Assembly (NCBI RefSeq): GCF_002091635.1
Contig: NZ_BDAC01000018.1
Location: forward strand, 62,001-126,000
Length of the DNA stretch: 64,000 bases
Source: Pseudomonas indica NBRC 103045
Lineage (GTDB): Bacteria; Pseudomonadota; Gammaproteobacteria; Pseudomonadales; Pseudomonadaceae
Direction: 5' to 3'
The number at the start of each line of letters is the position of its first letter. The stretch's first letter is position 1. Shown here in pieces: positions 8,992-17,742 of the stretch. The position numbers and the translations under genes were made by a program. The notes beneath the pieces are model-generated. The model did not search any database. It saw nothing but the letters and a program-made list of their open reading frames with translations, and was not told where the DNA came from.

Positions 8992-9357
8992 TTGTCCAAG
9001 CTTGCCGAATTCCGCGCCGCCGAAAGAGCGCTTCAAGAACACCTGGCCCAGCTTGAATCGCTGAAAAAGGATGCGGCATTAAAGAAAGAACTCGAGTTCG
9101 AAGAAAAACTGCTGGCGCTGATGCAAAGCTACGACAAGGGCTTGCGGGATATCATCGCGATCCTCGATCCGGAGCCGGTCAGCGCCAAGCCGGGCAAGGC
9201 CGCCCGTGGTCCGCAGCGCCGCCAGCGCGCCGTCAAGGTCTACAAGAACCCGGAAACCGGTGAGGTCGTCGAGACCAAAGGCGGTAATCACAAGGTTCTG
9301 AAAGCCTGGAAAGAAAAGTACGGTGCGGAAAAGGTCGAAGGCTGGCTCCAGGCCTGA
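8992..9357 (+). CDS. mvaU: H-NS-family xenogeneic silencer MvaU
   Basis: MvaU and its paralogue MvaT bind AT-rich DNA and silence horizontally acquired genes in Pseudomonas. The N-terminal coiled-coil oligomerisation region SKLAEFRAAERALQEHLAQL and the central KKELEFEEKLLALMQSYDKG are the MvaU type rather than MvaT. The C-terminal DNA-binding domain carries VKVYKNPETGEVVETKGGNH and the LKAWKEKYGAEKVEGWL end. Length is 121 aa. The start codon is TTG at 8992, as expected from the MSKLAEF family N-terminus, with GGAGAGAAGAGA upstream. A strong terminator follows directly, so it is monocistronic. Confidence 0.92.
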   Translation: MSKLAEFRAAERALQEHLAQLESLKKDAALKKELEFEEKLLALMQSYDKGLRDIIAILDPEPVSAKPGKAARGPQRRQRAVKVYKNPETGEVVETKGGNHKVLKAWKEKYGAEKVEGWLQA

Positions 9358-9374
9358 TCTGCCCACCGTTAAGA

Positions 9375-9398
9375 AGCCCCGCGTAGCGGGGCTTTTTT
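9375..9398 (+). terminator. Rho-independent terminator of mvaU
   Basis: A perfect 8-bp stem AGCCCCGC/GCGGGGCT with a GTA loop is followed by six T residues, 17 bp after the mvaU stop. Confidence 0.92.
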
Positions 9399-9619
9399 AT
9401 TTCAGGATATTCCGCTGCCAAGTTTCCATGTTATCTATCGCCTCATGCCGATATAAGCACTCGCGTACTACCGGTTATTGGCCGGGTTAAAGCGCTCGCG
9501 AGCTGTTTGGCAAAATGCTATCTCCGCTCTCTCGACAATATTCCCGTCGTTGCCGGTAAGCCAGCCGCGCAGGGACGAAGACTCACTTCGTTAGCAGCGA
9601 TTTTCTGGTTTCTTTTCGA

Positions 9620-10498
9620 TCAACCCCCACCGTTCAGACAGGCCAGGCTGGCGAAGTCGGTATGCATGCCGTCCAGGCGATTCAGCAGGCGGGTGCGCTG
9701 TTTGTCGTCGGCGAGCGCCATGACATCCACCAACAAACGAATGGCAGCCTGTTCGTTGCGGGCGAAGGTTTGTCGGTACTGTTCGTTCCAGAGTTCCTCG
9801 CGGCGTTGCAGCAGACGTGCGATGCGGGCCGGGAAGTCGTCGGCCTGGCGATGGGCGAGGGCGTCGCGGAATTCCGCCTGCCAGCGGGCGCGGTTATCCA
9901 GCCAGAGGCCATTCTGGTCGCCGAGCGACAGGGCCCACTCGCTCACCCGCTGGCGTTGCGCCGGGCTGAGACGGCCGAGCCAATTGCCCAGGCGTTTCTC
10001 CATGCGCTCGGTGCGCTCCTCCAGACGGTCGTCCCATTCGTCCCGTAGCTTCTCGCGGCGCTGGCGCATGTCCTTGTCCAGCGAGTCGTACAACTCCTGC
10101 ACCTGGGCATCGGTCAGCTTGCGCAGAAGCTGGACGGTGGAGGGGGTGATTTCCTTGGCGATCTCCTCGATGGCGCCCTTCGCTTCCTCCAGGCGGGCAC
10201 GCAGGTTGGCTTCGGTGACCTGCCCGGTCTCGACCTCGCGGTTGATCTCGTTCAGCCACTCGAGATAGGCCGGCAGCTGAGTCTTGCAATGCCAGGCGAG
10301 GTGTTCCTGCAAACGGGTCTTGAAGGTCTGCTCCTGCTCCGTGGTCATGCTCAGGTACTCGTTGACCGACCAGGGAATCAGCACGTCGAGGTTGCGATAG
10401 ACCAGGCCGACTCGGGTACAGGAGACGAGCAGCAACAGCGCGCCGAGCGCCGCCACCAGCGGGAGTCGTTCGCGAAGGCGAGGAAAGATGCTGCGCAT
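9620..10498 (-). CDS. DUF6279-type lipoprotein
   Basis: A 292-residue predicted lipoprotein. The signal peptide LPLVAALGALLLLVSC ends in a lipobox cysteine, followed by TRVGLVYRNLDVLIPWSVNEYLS in two parts. The rest is a long, highly charged helical region rich in Arg and Glu (about residues 60-280). I place it in the DUF6279 family common in Pseudomonas; its function is unknown. The start MRSIFPRL at 10498 is chosen because it begins the signal peptide. An upstream in-frame Met would add 35 residues that hide it. Confidence 0.8.
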   Translation of the reverse strand: MRSIFPRLRERLPLVAALGALLLLVSCTRVGLVYRNLDVLIPWSVNEYLSMTTEQEQTFKTRLQEHLAWHCKTQLPAYLEWLNEINREVETGQVTEANLRARLEEAKGAIEEIAKEITPSTVQLLRKLTDAQVQELYDSLDKDMRQRREKLRDEWDDRLEERTERMEKRLGNWLGRLSPAQRQRVSEWALSLGDQNGLWLDNRARWQAEFRDALAHRQADDFPARIARLLQRREELWNEQYRQTFARNEQAAIRLLVDVMALADDKQRTRLLNRLDGMHTDFASLACLNGGG

Positions 10499-10725
10499 GA
10501 GGGCCTCTTCGTCGCGGATGTTTTCTTTAGGAAAACCTCTGGCGCGCAGAGTTTCCAGGAACCGCCGCTGCGTTGCCGACCATTGGCGTGAGCAAAGGAC
10601 CATTCGGCGTGGTCTGGATGGAAGAGAGCAATGCGAAGGGCGCCATGGCCGCCATTCGAGGGGCCAGGGGCGGCCGGCGGACGCTTCGCGGCAATCGAAT
10701 GAACTCGTCGACTGTGGAGGTGGAC

Positions 10726-10905
10726 ATGAAAACCGAAGTGATACAGCTCAAGGGCGACCAATTGCCGGATGTCTGGCGTCCCGCCTGGGAGGTGTGCTGG
10801 GCGATCGTCATGGACGGCTCGCTGATGGCTGGCCCTTACGCCTCGGAGGAGGAAGCACGTGCCTCGCTGGCGCAATCCTCGGTGTTTTCCGTCGACCTGG
10901 GCTGA
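10726..10905 (+). CDS. Small conserved-looking hypothetical protein, 59 aa
   Basis: The product begins MKTEVIQLKGDQLPDVWRP and contains AWEVCWAIVMDGSLMAGPYA followed by a short acidic stretch ending FSVDLG. The fold looks like a single alpha/beta unit similar to small WGR/YHYP-type proteins, but I cannot name a family. GGAGG five bases before the ATG supports this start over upstream in-frame Mets at 10699 and 10573. It lies alone between two minus-strand lipoprotein genes. Confidence 0.65.
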   Translation: MKTEVIQLKGDQLPDVWRPAWEVCWAIVMDGSLMAGPYASEEEARASLAQSSVFSVDLG

Positions 10906-10917
10906 TTGCGCGATTCT

Positions 10918-11445
10918 CTAAGGATCGGGTGCATGGGCGCCGGCCAGGGCGGCGGGTTGGTCCACCAGGGCGCCGACCAGGCTCAGGGCCTTTTCGAACG
11001 AGGGATAGCCGCTCTTCGCCACGTCCAGTTCGGCGTAGCGCGCCCGGTAGGTTTCCGCCTTGAGCGGGTCGGGCGTCTCGAGCAGGTAGGGTTCGGCGTA
11101 GATCTTGTACATCAGCGCCGTGGCGTGTGGATGGCCCTTGTCGACCGCCTGTTGCAGCAGCTCCAGCACTTCGTCCACCTGGGGACCCATGCGGATCAGC
11201 ATCACCGCCTTGTAGAACTCGGTTTCGCCGGTTTTGTCGTGGGGGGCTGCACGTTTGAGCAGCACATTGGCCAGTTCATAGGTTTCCGGGTCGCCGGACA
11301 CGATCAGCAGCTTGGCCTGCAACAAGTCGTTCTGGTAGAGCAGGCTCTCCTCACGGCAACGGCTTTCGCTCCAGGGCGTGTCGCAGGGCTGCGAAGCGCA
11401 GCCGGCGAGAGGCAGCAGCAGAGCGAAGATGGTCCATCGTTTCAT
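10918..11445 (-). CDS. Predicted lipoprotein with Sel1/TPR-like helices
   Basis: The 175-residue product has a lipoprotein signal (MKRWTIFALLLPLAGC). The mature part contains helical repeats, for example EFYKAVMLIRMGPQVDEVLE and LLQQAVDKGHPHATALMYKI, resembling tetratricopeptide or Sel1 repeats. Several cysteines near the N-terminus (QPCDTPWSESRC) may form a disulfide. Start at 11445 is supported by GAGGA six to ten bases upstream. An ATG at 11457 is the alternative. Role unknown. Confidence 0.72.
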   Translation of the reverse strand: MKRWTIFALLLPLAGCASQPCDTPWSESRCREESLLYQNDLLQAKLLIVSGDPETYELANVLLKRAAPHDKTGETEFYKAVMLIRMGPQVDEVLELLQQAVDKGHPHATALMYKIYAEPYLLETPDPLKAETYRARYAELDVAKSGYPSFEKALSLVGALVDQPAALAGAHAPDP

Positions 11446-11570
11446 GGCGTTCCTCATGATCGGCGCGTCGGCTCCGCAGGTTCGACCGTCCTTCGCCCGT
11501 TGCGTTCGCCGCGCGGCTCTTCGCTTGAGTAAAGATGATCCGGGCCGAACGGGCCAAAGGGGGGAAGGCA

Positions 11571-12473
11571 ATGCTGGATTGCATCATCGTCGGGGCGGGC
11601 CCGGCCGGGTTGACCGCGGCCATCTATCTGGCGCGCTTTCACCGGTCGTCGCAGGTGATCGACGGCGGCCCCGGTCGGGCGTCCCTGATTCCGATGTCCC
11701 ATAACTACCCCGGTTTCCCGCCGGGCATCGCCGGCCCGGAGCTGCTCGAACGCTTGCGCTGCCAAGCACTGGATTTCGGGGCGACGATCACTGCCGCGCA
11801 GGCCCGGGCCCTGCGCCAGGAAACGCTGGGTTTCTGCCTGACCCTCGATGACGGGCGTGAGCTGGAGGCCCGGCGGGTACTGCTGGCGACCGGCATCGAA
11901 GACGAGTTGCCCGATATCCCCGACGCGGCGGAGGCCATTCGCTCCACCCGCGTGCGTCTGTGCGCGATCTGCGACGGCTACGAGGTGAACGGCGATGACG
12001 TGGCGGTGTACGGTCCGGCGGAGCGGGCGATTCGCCACGCGGTGTTCCTACGGACCTTCACCGACCGGGTCACCGTGATCGCGCATGGCGACTCGCAGGC
12101 CTGCGAGGACGCCCTGGCCTTGGCGCGCCACTATGGCATCCGGCTGGTCGGCGACCGTGTCGAGCGTCTGCAGATCGCTGCCGATCGCCGTGTCGGCATG
12201 CGTACCCGCAAGGGTGAGCAGTACTGGTTCGATGTGGTGTACCCGGCTTTGGGCGCACGGGTTCGCTCCGACCTGGCGCGGCCCCTGGGGGCCCGTTGCG
12301 ACGAAGAGGGCCGGCTGTTCGTCGATGCTGCGCAGTGCACCAGTGTGCCGGGGCTGTACGCGGCGGGCGATGTGGTCAGTTCCTTGAACCAGGTCAGCGT
12401 CGCCACCGGCCAGGCGGCGCAGGCGGCCACATCCATTCACAACAGCCTGGAGGCCAATCCCTGGCGGCGTTGA
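11571..12473 (+). CDS. Thioredoxin-reductase-like FAD flavoprotein with atypical NADPH site
   Basis: A 300-residue pyridine nucleotide-disulfide family protein. The FAD Rossmann motif [18 protein letters not shown] is at residues 5-22, the redox pair CAIC at 131-134, and the second FAD motif GLYAAGDVV near 263-271. In true thioredoxin reductases the NADPH fold reads GGGxSA and is followed by an HRR-type phosphate clamp. Here the equivalents are YGPAERA and AHGDS, so NADPH use is doubtful. It starts at ATG 11571, divergent from the lipoprotein gene. Confidence 0.82.
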   Translation: MLDCIIVGAGPAGLTAAIYLARFHRSSQVIDGGPGRASLIPMSHNYPGFPPGIAGPELLERLRCQALDFGATITAAQARALRQETLGFCLTLDDGRELEARRVLLATGIEDELPDIPDAAEAIRSTRVRLCAICDGYEVNGDDVAVYGPAERAIRHAVFLRTFTDRVTVIAHGDSQACEDALALARHYGIRLVGDRVERLQIAADRRVGMRTRKGEQYWFDVVYPALGARVRSDLARPLGARCDEEGRLFVDAAQCTSVPGLYAAGDVVSSLNQVSVATGQAAQAATSIHNSLEANPWRR

Positions 12474-12478
12474 GCGGC

Positions 12479-13690
12479 TCAGCCGCGCTTGCGCACCTGC
12501 GCGATGCTTTCCGGTACCAGGGCCTTCACGCAATTGCGGCCGTTCGCCTTGGCCAGGTAGAGGGCCCGGTCGGCGGTGGCGTAGAGCGCTTCGTAGCTGG
12601 CCGAATGTCGCGCCGGCAAGCTGGTCAGGCCAAAGCTGGCGGTGAGCCGTACTTCGCCGTGGTCGAGCGGCACGGGCGTAGTTTCCAGCAGGCGGCGCAG
12701 GTTTTCGGCATGTTTCGCCGCTTCCGTGGCGTCGGTGTCGGGCAGCAGCAGAATGAATTCCTCGCCGCCGAAGCGGGCGACGCTGTCGCCGGCCCGGGTG
12801 TGGCGCAGGAGCAGGTCGGCGGTCTGGCGGATCACTTTGTCGCCGACGGGGTGCCCATGGCGGTCGTTCACCTGTTTGAAGTGGTCGAGATCGACCATCA
12901 GCAGACTGAGGGGTTGCAGGCTGCGTTCCGCACGGGCCAGTTCGGCACGGATCAGGCGGTCGAACTCGCGGCGGTTGAGCAGGCCGGTGAGGGCATCGTG
13001 TCCGGCGAGGTATTCCAGTTGGCGGTGCTTTTCCGCCAGCTCCTCTTGTTGCCGCTGAATGCGTGCGAAGCCCTGCCAGAGAATCACCGACAGCAGCATG
13101 CCGAGCCCGCAGGCGCTCAGCCCGTTGACCTGGTTGGACAGGCGCAGCTGCGGATCGGGCTGGCTGAACTGCATGCCTGCTTCGAAGGCGGCCAGGGTGG
13201 CTGCATAGAAGGCCGCGGCCTCGCCGGGACGCATCAGGAATGCCAGGCCGGCCAAAGTGCAACCGAGCAGCAGGGGCGTGATGTTCGGGGTGACCCACTG
13301 GTCGATGCAGGCGATCGCCACGGCAAAGGCGAGTACCGCACCGATCGCCAGCCTCGTCAGCATCCCGATCGCCCAGGATGGCGGACGTCCGTGGCGCAGG
13401 CGGCGGGCGAGCAGGCCGAAACTGGTGAACAGCAATGCCAGTACGGCATGGCTGAGCATGATGCCCTGGCGCCAGAGGACTTCTTCCGGGTTGGCAGGGA
13501 CCTTGGTCCAGAACACCAGGATATGGATCAGGTTGAAGGGCACCGCGAACAGCGCCAGCAGCGCGAGGCGCTTGAGGTTTTCCTGGCTGGCGAGCGGCTG
13601 CAGCGCGTCGTTGACGGCCGAGGCGGCGCGGAGCTTCTGTAGCGACGGACGGAACACGACGGATGACCCTAAGTGGCTGATGGCCAGCAT
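12479..13690 (-). CDS. Membrane-anchored diguanylate cyclase (GGDEF domain)
   Basis: The 403-residue protein has about six hydrophobic segments between residues 40 and 210, then a coiled linker, then a GGDEF domain. The signature is GGEEF at 308-312 in the active form, with an RAGD inhibitory I-site four residues upstream (299-302) and LTGLLNRREF at 234-243. It should make c-di-GMP from two GTP at the inner membrane. The membrane sensor part is not a family I can name. The start ATG at 13690 is uncertain: a GTG ten codons downstream (13660) also fits. Confidence 0.88.
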   Translation of the reverse strand: MLAISHLGSSVVFRPSLQKLRAASAVNDALQPLASQENLKRLALLALFAVPFNLIHILVFWTKVPANPEEVLWRQGIMLSHAVLALLFTSFGLLARRLRHGRPPSWAIGMLTRLAIGAVLAFAVAIACIDQWVTPNITPLLLGCTLAGLAFLMRPGEAAAFYAATLAAFEAGMQFSQPDPQLRLSNQVNGLSACGLGMLLSVILWQGFARIQRQQEELAEKHRQLEYLAGHDALTGLLNRREFDRLIRAELARAERSLQPLSLLMVDLDHFKQVNDRHGHPVGDKVIRQTADLLLRHTRAGDSVARFGGEEFILLLPDTDATEAAKHAENLRRLLETTPVPLDHGEVRLTASFGLTSLPARHSASYEALYATADRALYLAKANGRNCVKALVPESIAQVRKRG

Positions 13691-13822
13691 AAAACATGGC
13701 GTCGCGGCTGTCGTCCGACTTGAGTCGAGTACCGGCACCGGAACGGCGGCCGGAGCGAAGCGAATGAATTGGTCCGGCGGGGGTCTGATCAGCAAGGACC
13801 GCATTCCATCAGGAGGATCGCC

Positions 13823-14899
13823 ATGCGTGACCGTACCGCCCAACAGAGCCCGTTCCTTTCGCCTGCTTTCGTCCTGCCGCCCTACCTGCTCGATCGGGTG
13901 GCCCGCCACGGCAATGCACGGCTGCGCGCCCTGGCCAGCGACACCCTGGCGCTCGACCAGCATATGCGGGGCCTGCGCGCCGGGATGCCACGGGTCTCCA
14001 GCATTTCGGCACAGGCTCGCGCCTCGTCGCCCGGTCAGGTGCAGCGCGCGGTATACAGTGCCGAGCAGGGCAACCAGTTACCCGGCACCCTGGTGCGCGG
14101 CGAAGGCCAGCCGGCCAGCGGCGATCCGGCGGTGGACGAAGCCTACGAATACCTGGGCGCTACCTATGCACTGTTCTGGGAGGTCTACCAGCGGCATTCC
14201 ATCGATGGCGCCGGCCTGCCGCTGATCGGCACGGTGCATTACGGGCAGGGCTATGAGAACGCCTTCTGGAATGGCGAGCAGATGGTGTTCGGCGATGGCG
14301 ATGGGGAAATCTTCAACCGCTTCACCATCGCCGTCGATATCGTCGGCCATGAACTGGCGCACGGCGTCATCGAGCACGAGGCGGGGCTGATCTACCAGAA
14401 CCAGGCGGGCGCGCTCAACGAATCCCTGTCCGATGTGTTCGGCAGCCTGGTCAAGCAATACCGCCTGAAACAGAACGCCGAGGAGGCCGACTGGCTGATC
14501 GGTGCCGGCCTGTTCACCTCGGCGGTCAAGGCCCGCGCATTGCGCTCCATGGCCGAGCCCGGCAGCGCCTACGACGACCCGGTGCTGGGCAAGGACCCGC
14601 AGCCGGGGCACATGAAGGATTTCGTCGACACCCACATTGACAACGGTGGCGTCCACATCAACTCGGGCATACCCAATCGTGCCTTCTACCTGGCGGCCAT
14701 CGCCCTCGGTGGCCCGGCCTGGGAAAAGGCCGGGCGGGTCTGGTACGACGCCCTGCGCGACGAGCGCCTGGGCAGCAACGCCGATTTCGCTGCCTTCGCT
14801 CGCCTGACCCTGGACAACGCCGCTAAGCTTTTCGGGGCCAACAGCACCGAGCAGCAGGCCGTGAAGGCCGGTTGGGACGGTGTGGGAGTGACGACATGA
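13823..14899 (+). CDS. Protealysin-type M4 metalloprotease, no signal peptide
   Basis: This 358-residue thermolysin-family peptidase has the zinc motif HELAH at 176-180 and the third zinc ligand Glu200 in ALNESLSDVF. The catalytic His sits in GGVHINSGIPNRAF. Unlike elastase it has no signal peptide and no FTP propeptide. It has only a short (about 50 aa) N-terminal precursor with the LPPYLL motif at 18-23, the hallmark of protealysin-like enzymes. The start is ATG 13823 with AGGAGG upstream. Its stop overlaps the next gene as ATGA, so protease and inhibitor are translated together. Confidence 0.9.
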   Translation: MRDRTAQQSPFLSPAFVLPPYLLDRVARHGNARLRALASDTLALDQHMRGLRAGMPRVSSISAQARASSPGQVQRAVYSAEQGNQLPGTLVRGEGQPASGDPAVDEAYEYLGATYALFWEVYQRHSIDGAGLPLIGTVHYGQGYENAFWNGEQMVFGDGDGEIFNRFTIAVDIVGHELAHGVIEHEAGLIYQNQAGALNESLSDVFGSLVKQYRLKQNAEEADWLIGAGLFTSAVKARALRSMAEPGSAYDDPVLGKDPQPGHMKDFVDTHIDNGGVHINSGIPNRAFYLAAIALGGPAWEKAGRVWYDALRDERLGSNADFAAFARLTLDNAAKLFGANSTEQQAVKAGWDGVGVTT

Positions 14900-15219
14900 T
14901 CGAACTACCGCCTCTGGCTGCCGCCACCGGCCTGCGGGTAACCCGCGAAGGTGGGGTGGCCCATCTGCCCGGCCTGGTCCGGGCCTGTTCCATTGACCTG
15001 GCCAACTGCCCCGAGGCCGAGCGCCAGCAAGCCTGCGCTGCCGTCGAAACCGCCGCGCCGAAGGCCAGCGAACCCGGCCAGGCTGGGCGCGGCGACCAGC
15101 GCTATTTCCGTGTGGAGGTCAGCTTCCAGGGGCTCGAAGTGGAGCGGGTCAGCTTCAACGTACCGGAAACCGAAGCGCCGGAAGCGCTGGTGAACTTGTG
15201 GAAGCAGCGCGGGGAGTGA
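14896..15219 (+). CDS. Emfourin-like protease inhibitor
   Basis: A 107-residue cytosolic-looking protein overlapping the protease gene by four bases. It has the emfourin pattern: an N-terminal GLRVTREGGVAHLPGLVRAC beta unit, then DQRYFRVEVSFQGLEVERVS and a C-terminal APEALVNLWKQ helix. Emfourin is the proteinaceous inhibitor encoded beside protealysin in Serratia. By synteny and pattern this should bind and restrain the neighbouring M4 protease. The identification is from memory of the family rather than an alignment. Confidence 0.78.
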   Translation: MIELPPLAAATGLRVTREGGVAHLPGLVRACSIDLANCPEAERQQACAAVETAAPKASEPGQAGRGDQRYFRVEVSFQGLEVERVSFNVPETEAPEALVNLWKQRGE

Positions 15220-15223
15220 GGCT

Positions 15224-15395
15224 AGAGCCTGTTTACGATCTCGCGAGCTAGAGCCCTACAAGGCCTCGGCGGTCCCACAAAAACAGGCGAGGACGCGGAG
15301 TTTACGAGCTGTAAATGAGCAGTCCGACCGGGCTGGCGATCCAGCCTGTTTTCAACGCAGTAGGGCCGACGCGCAGCAGATCGTAAACAGGCTCT
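15224..15395. mobile_element. MITE-like element with 18-bp perfect terminal inverted repeats
   Basis: A 172-bp stretch is bounded by AGAGCCTGTTTACGATCT (15224-15241) and its exact reverse complement (15378-15395). Inside are further short inverted segments, such as CCTGTTTT and AAAACAGG. It has no coding capacity. The right end reaches the first base of the stop codon of the minus-strand pseudouridine synthase gene. I see no clear target-site duplication. It resembles a non-autonomous transposon mobilised in trans, but no matching transposase is in the window. Confidence 0.65.
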
Positions 15396-16105
15396 TAGAA
15401 GCGTTCGTGGACGCCGAGGAAGCGCCAGATGCCTGACGGCAGCTTGGCCATGGCCAGCCGGCCGATGCGGATGCGCTTCTGCCCCAGCACCTGCAGCCCG
15501 ACGCTTTCGCACATATGACGGATCTGTCCGCTGCGCGGCGCCTTGAGGGCGAAGCGCAGGCGGTTCTCGCTCTGCCAACTGACCTTGCACGGCGCCAGCG
15601 CGACGCCTCGGTAACTGAGCCCATGATTGAGTCGGGCGAGCCCGTTCTCGGCGATCTGCCCGCTCACCTCGACGATGAACTCCTGTTCCAGCCGGTCGGC
15701 GTCCTCGCTCAACTTGCGCAGCACGCCGCGGTGCTGGCTGAACACCAACAGGCCACTGGCATCGGTATCGAGTGGCAGTGGCGCGCTGAGGTGGCGGAAG
15801 TGGCGTTTTACCGGGCGAATGCCGGAGCTGTCGTCGTCGGCCCGGCTATTGATGGCGAGCAGCGCCAGGGCTGCTGCCTCGTCCAGCCCGGCAGGCTTAT
15901 GCAGCAACAGGGTCGCCGGCTCGATTGGCGCGGGCGTGGCGCCGGGCAGCAGTTCGATGCGCTGGTCCGCCACCTTGAACTGCGGCTCCTCGATCACCTG
16001 GCCGTCGACCAGGACCCAGCCGCCCTCGATATAGAGTTCGGCCTCGCGGCGTGAGCAGGGCAGCAGTTCGGCAAGGCGTTTGGATAGGCGGATGGGGTCG
16101 GTCAT
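15395..16105 (-). CDS. RsuA/RluB/RluF-family rRNA pseudouridine synthase
   Basis: The 236-residue enzyme isomerises a specific uridine of ribosomal RNA. An S4 RNA-binding domain (residues 5-50, RLSKRLAELLPCSRREAELY) precedes the catalytic domain, with LDTDASGLLVFSQ containing the catalytic Asp near residue 115. The C-terminal GQIRHMCESVGLQVLGQKRI is the conserved RsuA-family segment. Which rRNA position is modified (RluF-like is my guess) cannot be read from sequence alone. Its stop codon lies at the boundary of the MITE-like element. Confidence 0.85.
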   Translation of the reverse strand: MTDPIRLSKRLAELLPCSRREAELYIEGGWVLVDGQVIEEPQFKVADQRIELLPGATPAPIEPATLLLHKPAGLDEAAALALLAINSRADDDSSGIRPVKRHFRHLSAPLPLDTDASGLLVFSQHRGVLRKLSEDADRLEQEFIVEVSGQIAENGLARLNHGLSYRGVALAPCKVSWQSENRLRFALKAPRSGQIRHMCESVGLQVLGQKRIRIGRLAMAKLPSGIWRFLGVHERF

Positions 16106-16227
16106 GGGAGGCTCGTGTGACTGAGGCGCGCCGGAAGGGCCGTCATTGTAACCGCAGATGTAGACGCCGCCAGGAATCGTCCGGCAGCGCCTACTGTTTT
16201 CCGTTCATGACGAACGAGGAGAGCCCC

Positions 16228-17382
16228 ATGACCCGGACAACCCTGTGGATGGCCTGCGCCGTCGCCCTTTTTCTCCTCGGCGGCGCTCAGGCTGCGGAGA
16301 CGTCGAAGCACGACAGCGAACGGGGGCCGCTGATGGTCACCGAGGTGGTCGGCGGGTTGGAGAATCCCTGGGCACTGGCTTTCCTGCCCGGCGACGAGGG
16401 GATGCTGATCACCGAGCGGCCGGGGCGCCTGCGCCTGCTCGAGCGCAGCGGCAATCTGTCCAGACCGCTGGCCGGTGTGCCGGAGGTCTTCGCCCGCAGC
16501 CAGGGCGGCTTGCTCGATGTGGCGGTGTCGCCGGACTTCGCCACGGATCGCCTGGTCTACCTGTCCTACGCCGAAGCGGGTGAGGGCGGGCATGCCGGTA
16601 CCGCCGTCGGACGCGGCAAGCTGTCCGTCGACCGCACCCGCCTGGACGATTTCCAGGTGATCTTCCGCCAACAACCCAAGCTGTCGACCGGAATCCACTT
16701 CGGCTCGCGGCTGGTGTTCGATGGTAAAGGCCATCTGTTCATTGCCCTGGGCGAGAACAACGAACGGGCCACCGCCCAGGACCTGGACAAGCTGCAAGGC
16801 AAGCTGGTGCGCCTCTACCCGGACGGCAAGGTGCCGGATGACAACCCCTTCGCCGGCCGCAAGGGCGCGCGCCCGGAGATATGGTCCTACGGCCACCGCA
16901 ACCAGCAGGGTGCCGCGCTCAACCCCTGGACCGGCCAGCTCTGGACCCACGAGCACGGCCCGCGCGGCGGCGACGAAATCAACATTCCCCAGGCTGGCAA
17001 GAACTACGGCTGGCCGCTCGCCACCCATGGCATCAACTACTCGCTGCTGCCGATTCCCGAAGCCAAGGGCAAGACCGCGCCGGGTACCGAGCTGCCGCAC
17101 TACGTCTGGGAGAAATCGCCGGCCATCAGCGGGATGGCGTTCTACGACGCCGACCGTTTCCCGGCCTGGCAGCACAACCTGTTCATCGGCGCCCTGGCGG
17201 CGCAGACGCTGATCCGCCTGCAACTGGACGGCGACAGGGTGGTGCATGAGGAACGCCTGCTGGCAGACCTCGGCAGCCGCATCCGCGACGTGCGCCTGGG
17301 GCCGGATGGCTATCTCTACCTGCTGACCGACGAAGCGGACGGCAAGCTGTTGCGGGTTGGGTTGGAGGAGGGGAGTGAATGA
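16228..17382 (+). CDS. Secreted PQQ-dependent sugar (aldose) dehydrogenase family protein
   Basis: A 384-residue periplasmic beta-propeller of the soluble glucose dehydrogenase/YliI type. After a signal peptide (MACAVALFLLGGAQA, cleaved near residue 22) come family motifs: ENPWALAFLPGDEGMLITER, STGIHFGSRLVFDGKGHLFI and GHRNQQGAALNPWTGQLW, with THEHGPRGGDEIN. These supply the catalytic His and the PQQ- and calcium-binding loops. The start at 16228 has GAGGAG upstream. An in-frame ATG at 16207 is less likely. Confidence 0.88.
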   Translation: MTRTTLWMACAVALFLLGGAQAAETSKHDSERGPLMVTEVVGGLENPWALAFLPGDEGMLITERPGRLRLLERSGNLSRPLAGVPEVFARSQGGLLDVAVSPDFATDRLVYLSYAEAGEGGHAGTAVGRGKLSVDRTRLDDFQVIFRQQPKLSTGIHFGSRLVFDGKGHLFIALGENNERATAQDLDKLQGKLVRLYPDGKVPDDNPFAGRKGARPEIWSYGHRNQQGAALNPWTGQLWTHEHGPRGGDEINIPQAGKNYGWPLATHGINYSLLPIPEAKGKTAPGTELPHYVWEKSPAISGMAFYDADRFPAWQHNLFIGALAAQTLIRLQLDGDRVVHEERLLADLGSRIRDVRLGPDGYLYLLTDEADGKLLRVGLEEGSE

Positions 17383-17742
17383 GCGCTTCGTGCGGGCGCA
17401 TTGGTGGGTTCGCCCAATTCGGGTGAAGCGGGCGAATGAATTCGCCCCTACCCGGAGACGATGGCTCTTCGTAGGAGCCAGCTCTGCTGGCGAATGACGT
17501 TACATAGCAGCTTCGTCAGTAGAGCCGTGGTGGTTTAGGGAAGTGTCCGACTCAACTCCGCCCCCTCACCCCCAACCCTCTCCCCAGCGGGGAGAGGGGG
17601 CAGTCCGTGCATCCCGTCACTCCGTGTAGGGGCGAATTCATTCGCCTGGCGGGGCTTCGTGGGCGAATGAATTCGCCCCTACCGGAGCCGCTGGCTCTTT
17701 CATAGGAGCCAGCTCTGCTGGCGAATCGCACTCCCTCGCAGA
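17383..17742. repeat. REP-rich intergenic region carrying an inverted copy of the 227-bp composite cassette
   Basis: No gene is seen. Units of the GGCGAATGAATTCGCC and CAGCTCTGCTGGCGAA type recur. Bases 17471-17683 are the reverse complement, with few differences, of the composite cassette found twice at 26740-27193. The match includes its CTCTCCCCAGCGGGGAGAG hairpin and the conserved GTCCGAC core. Confidence 0.85.

Noticed and set aside
10573-10725. N-terminal extension of the 59-residue gene at 10726
   Set aside because: The upstream part is low-complexity and lacks a ribosome site, while GGAGG precedes 10726.
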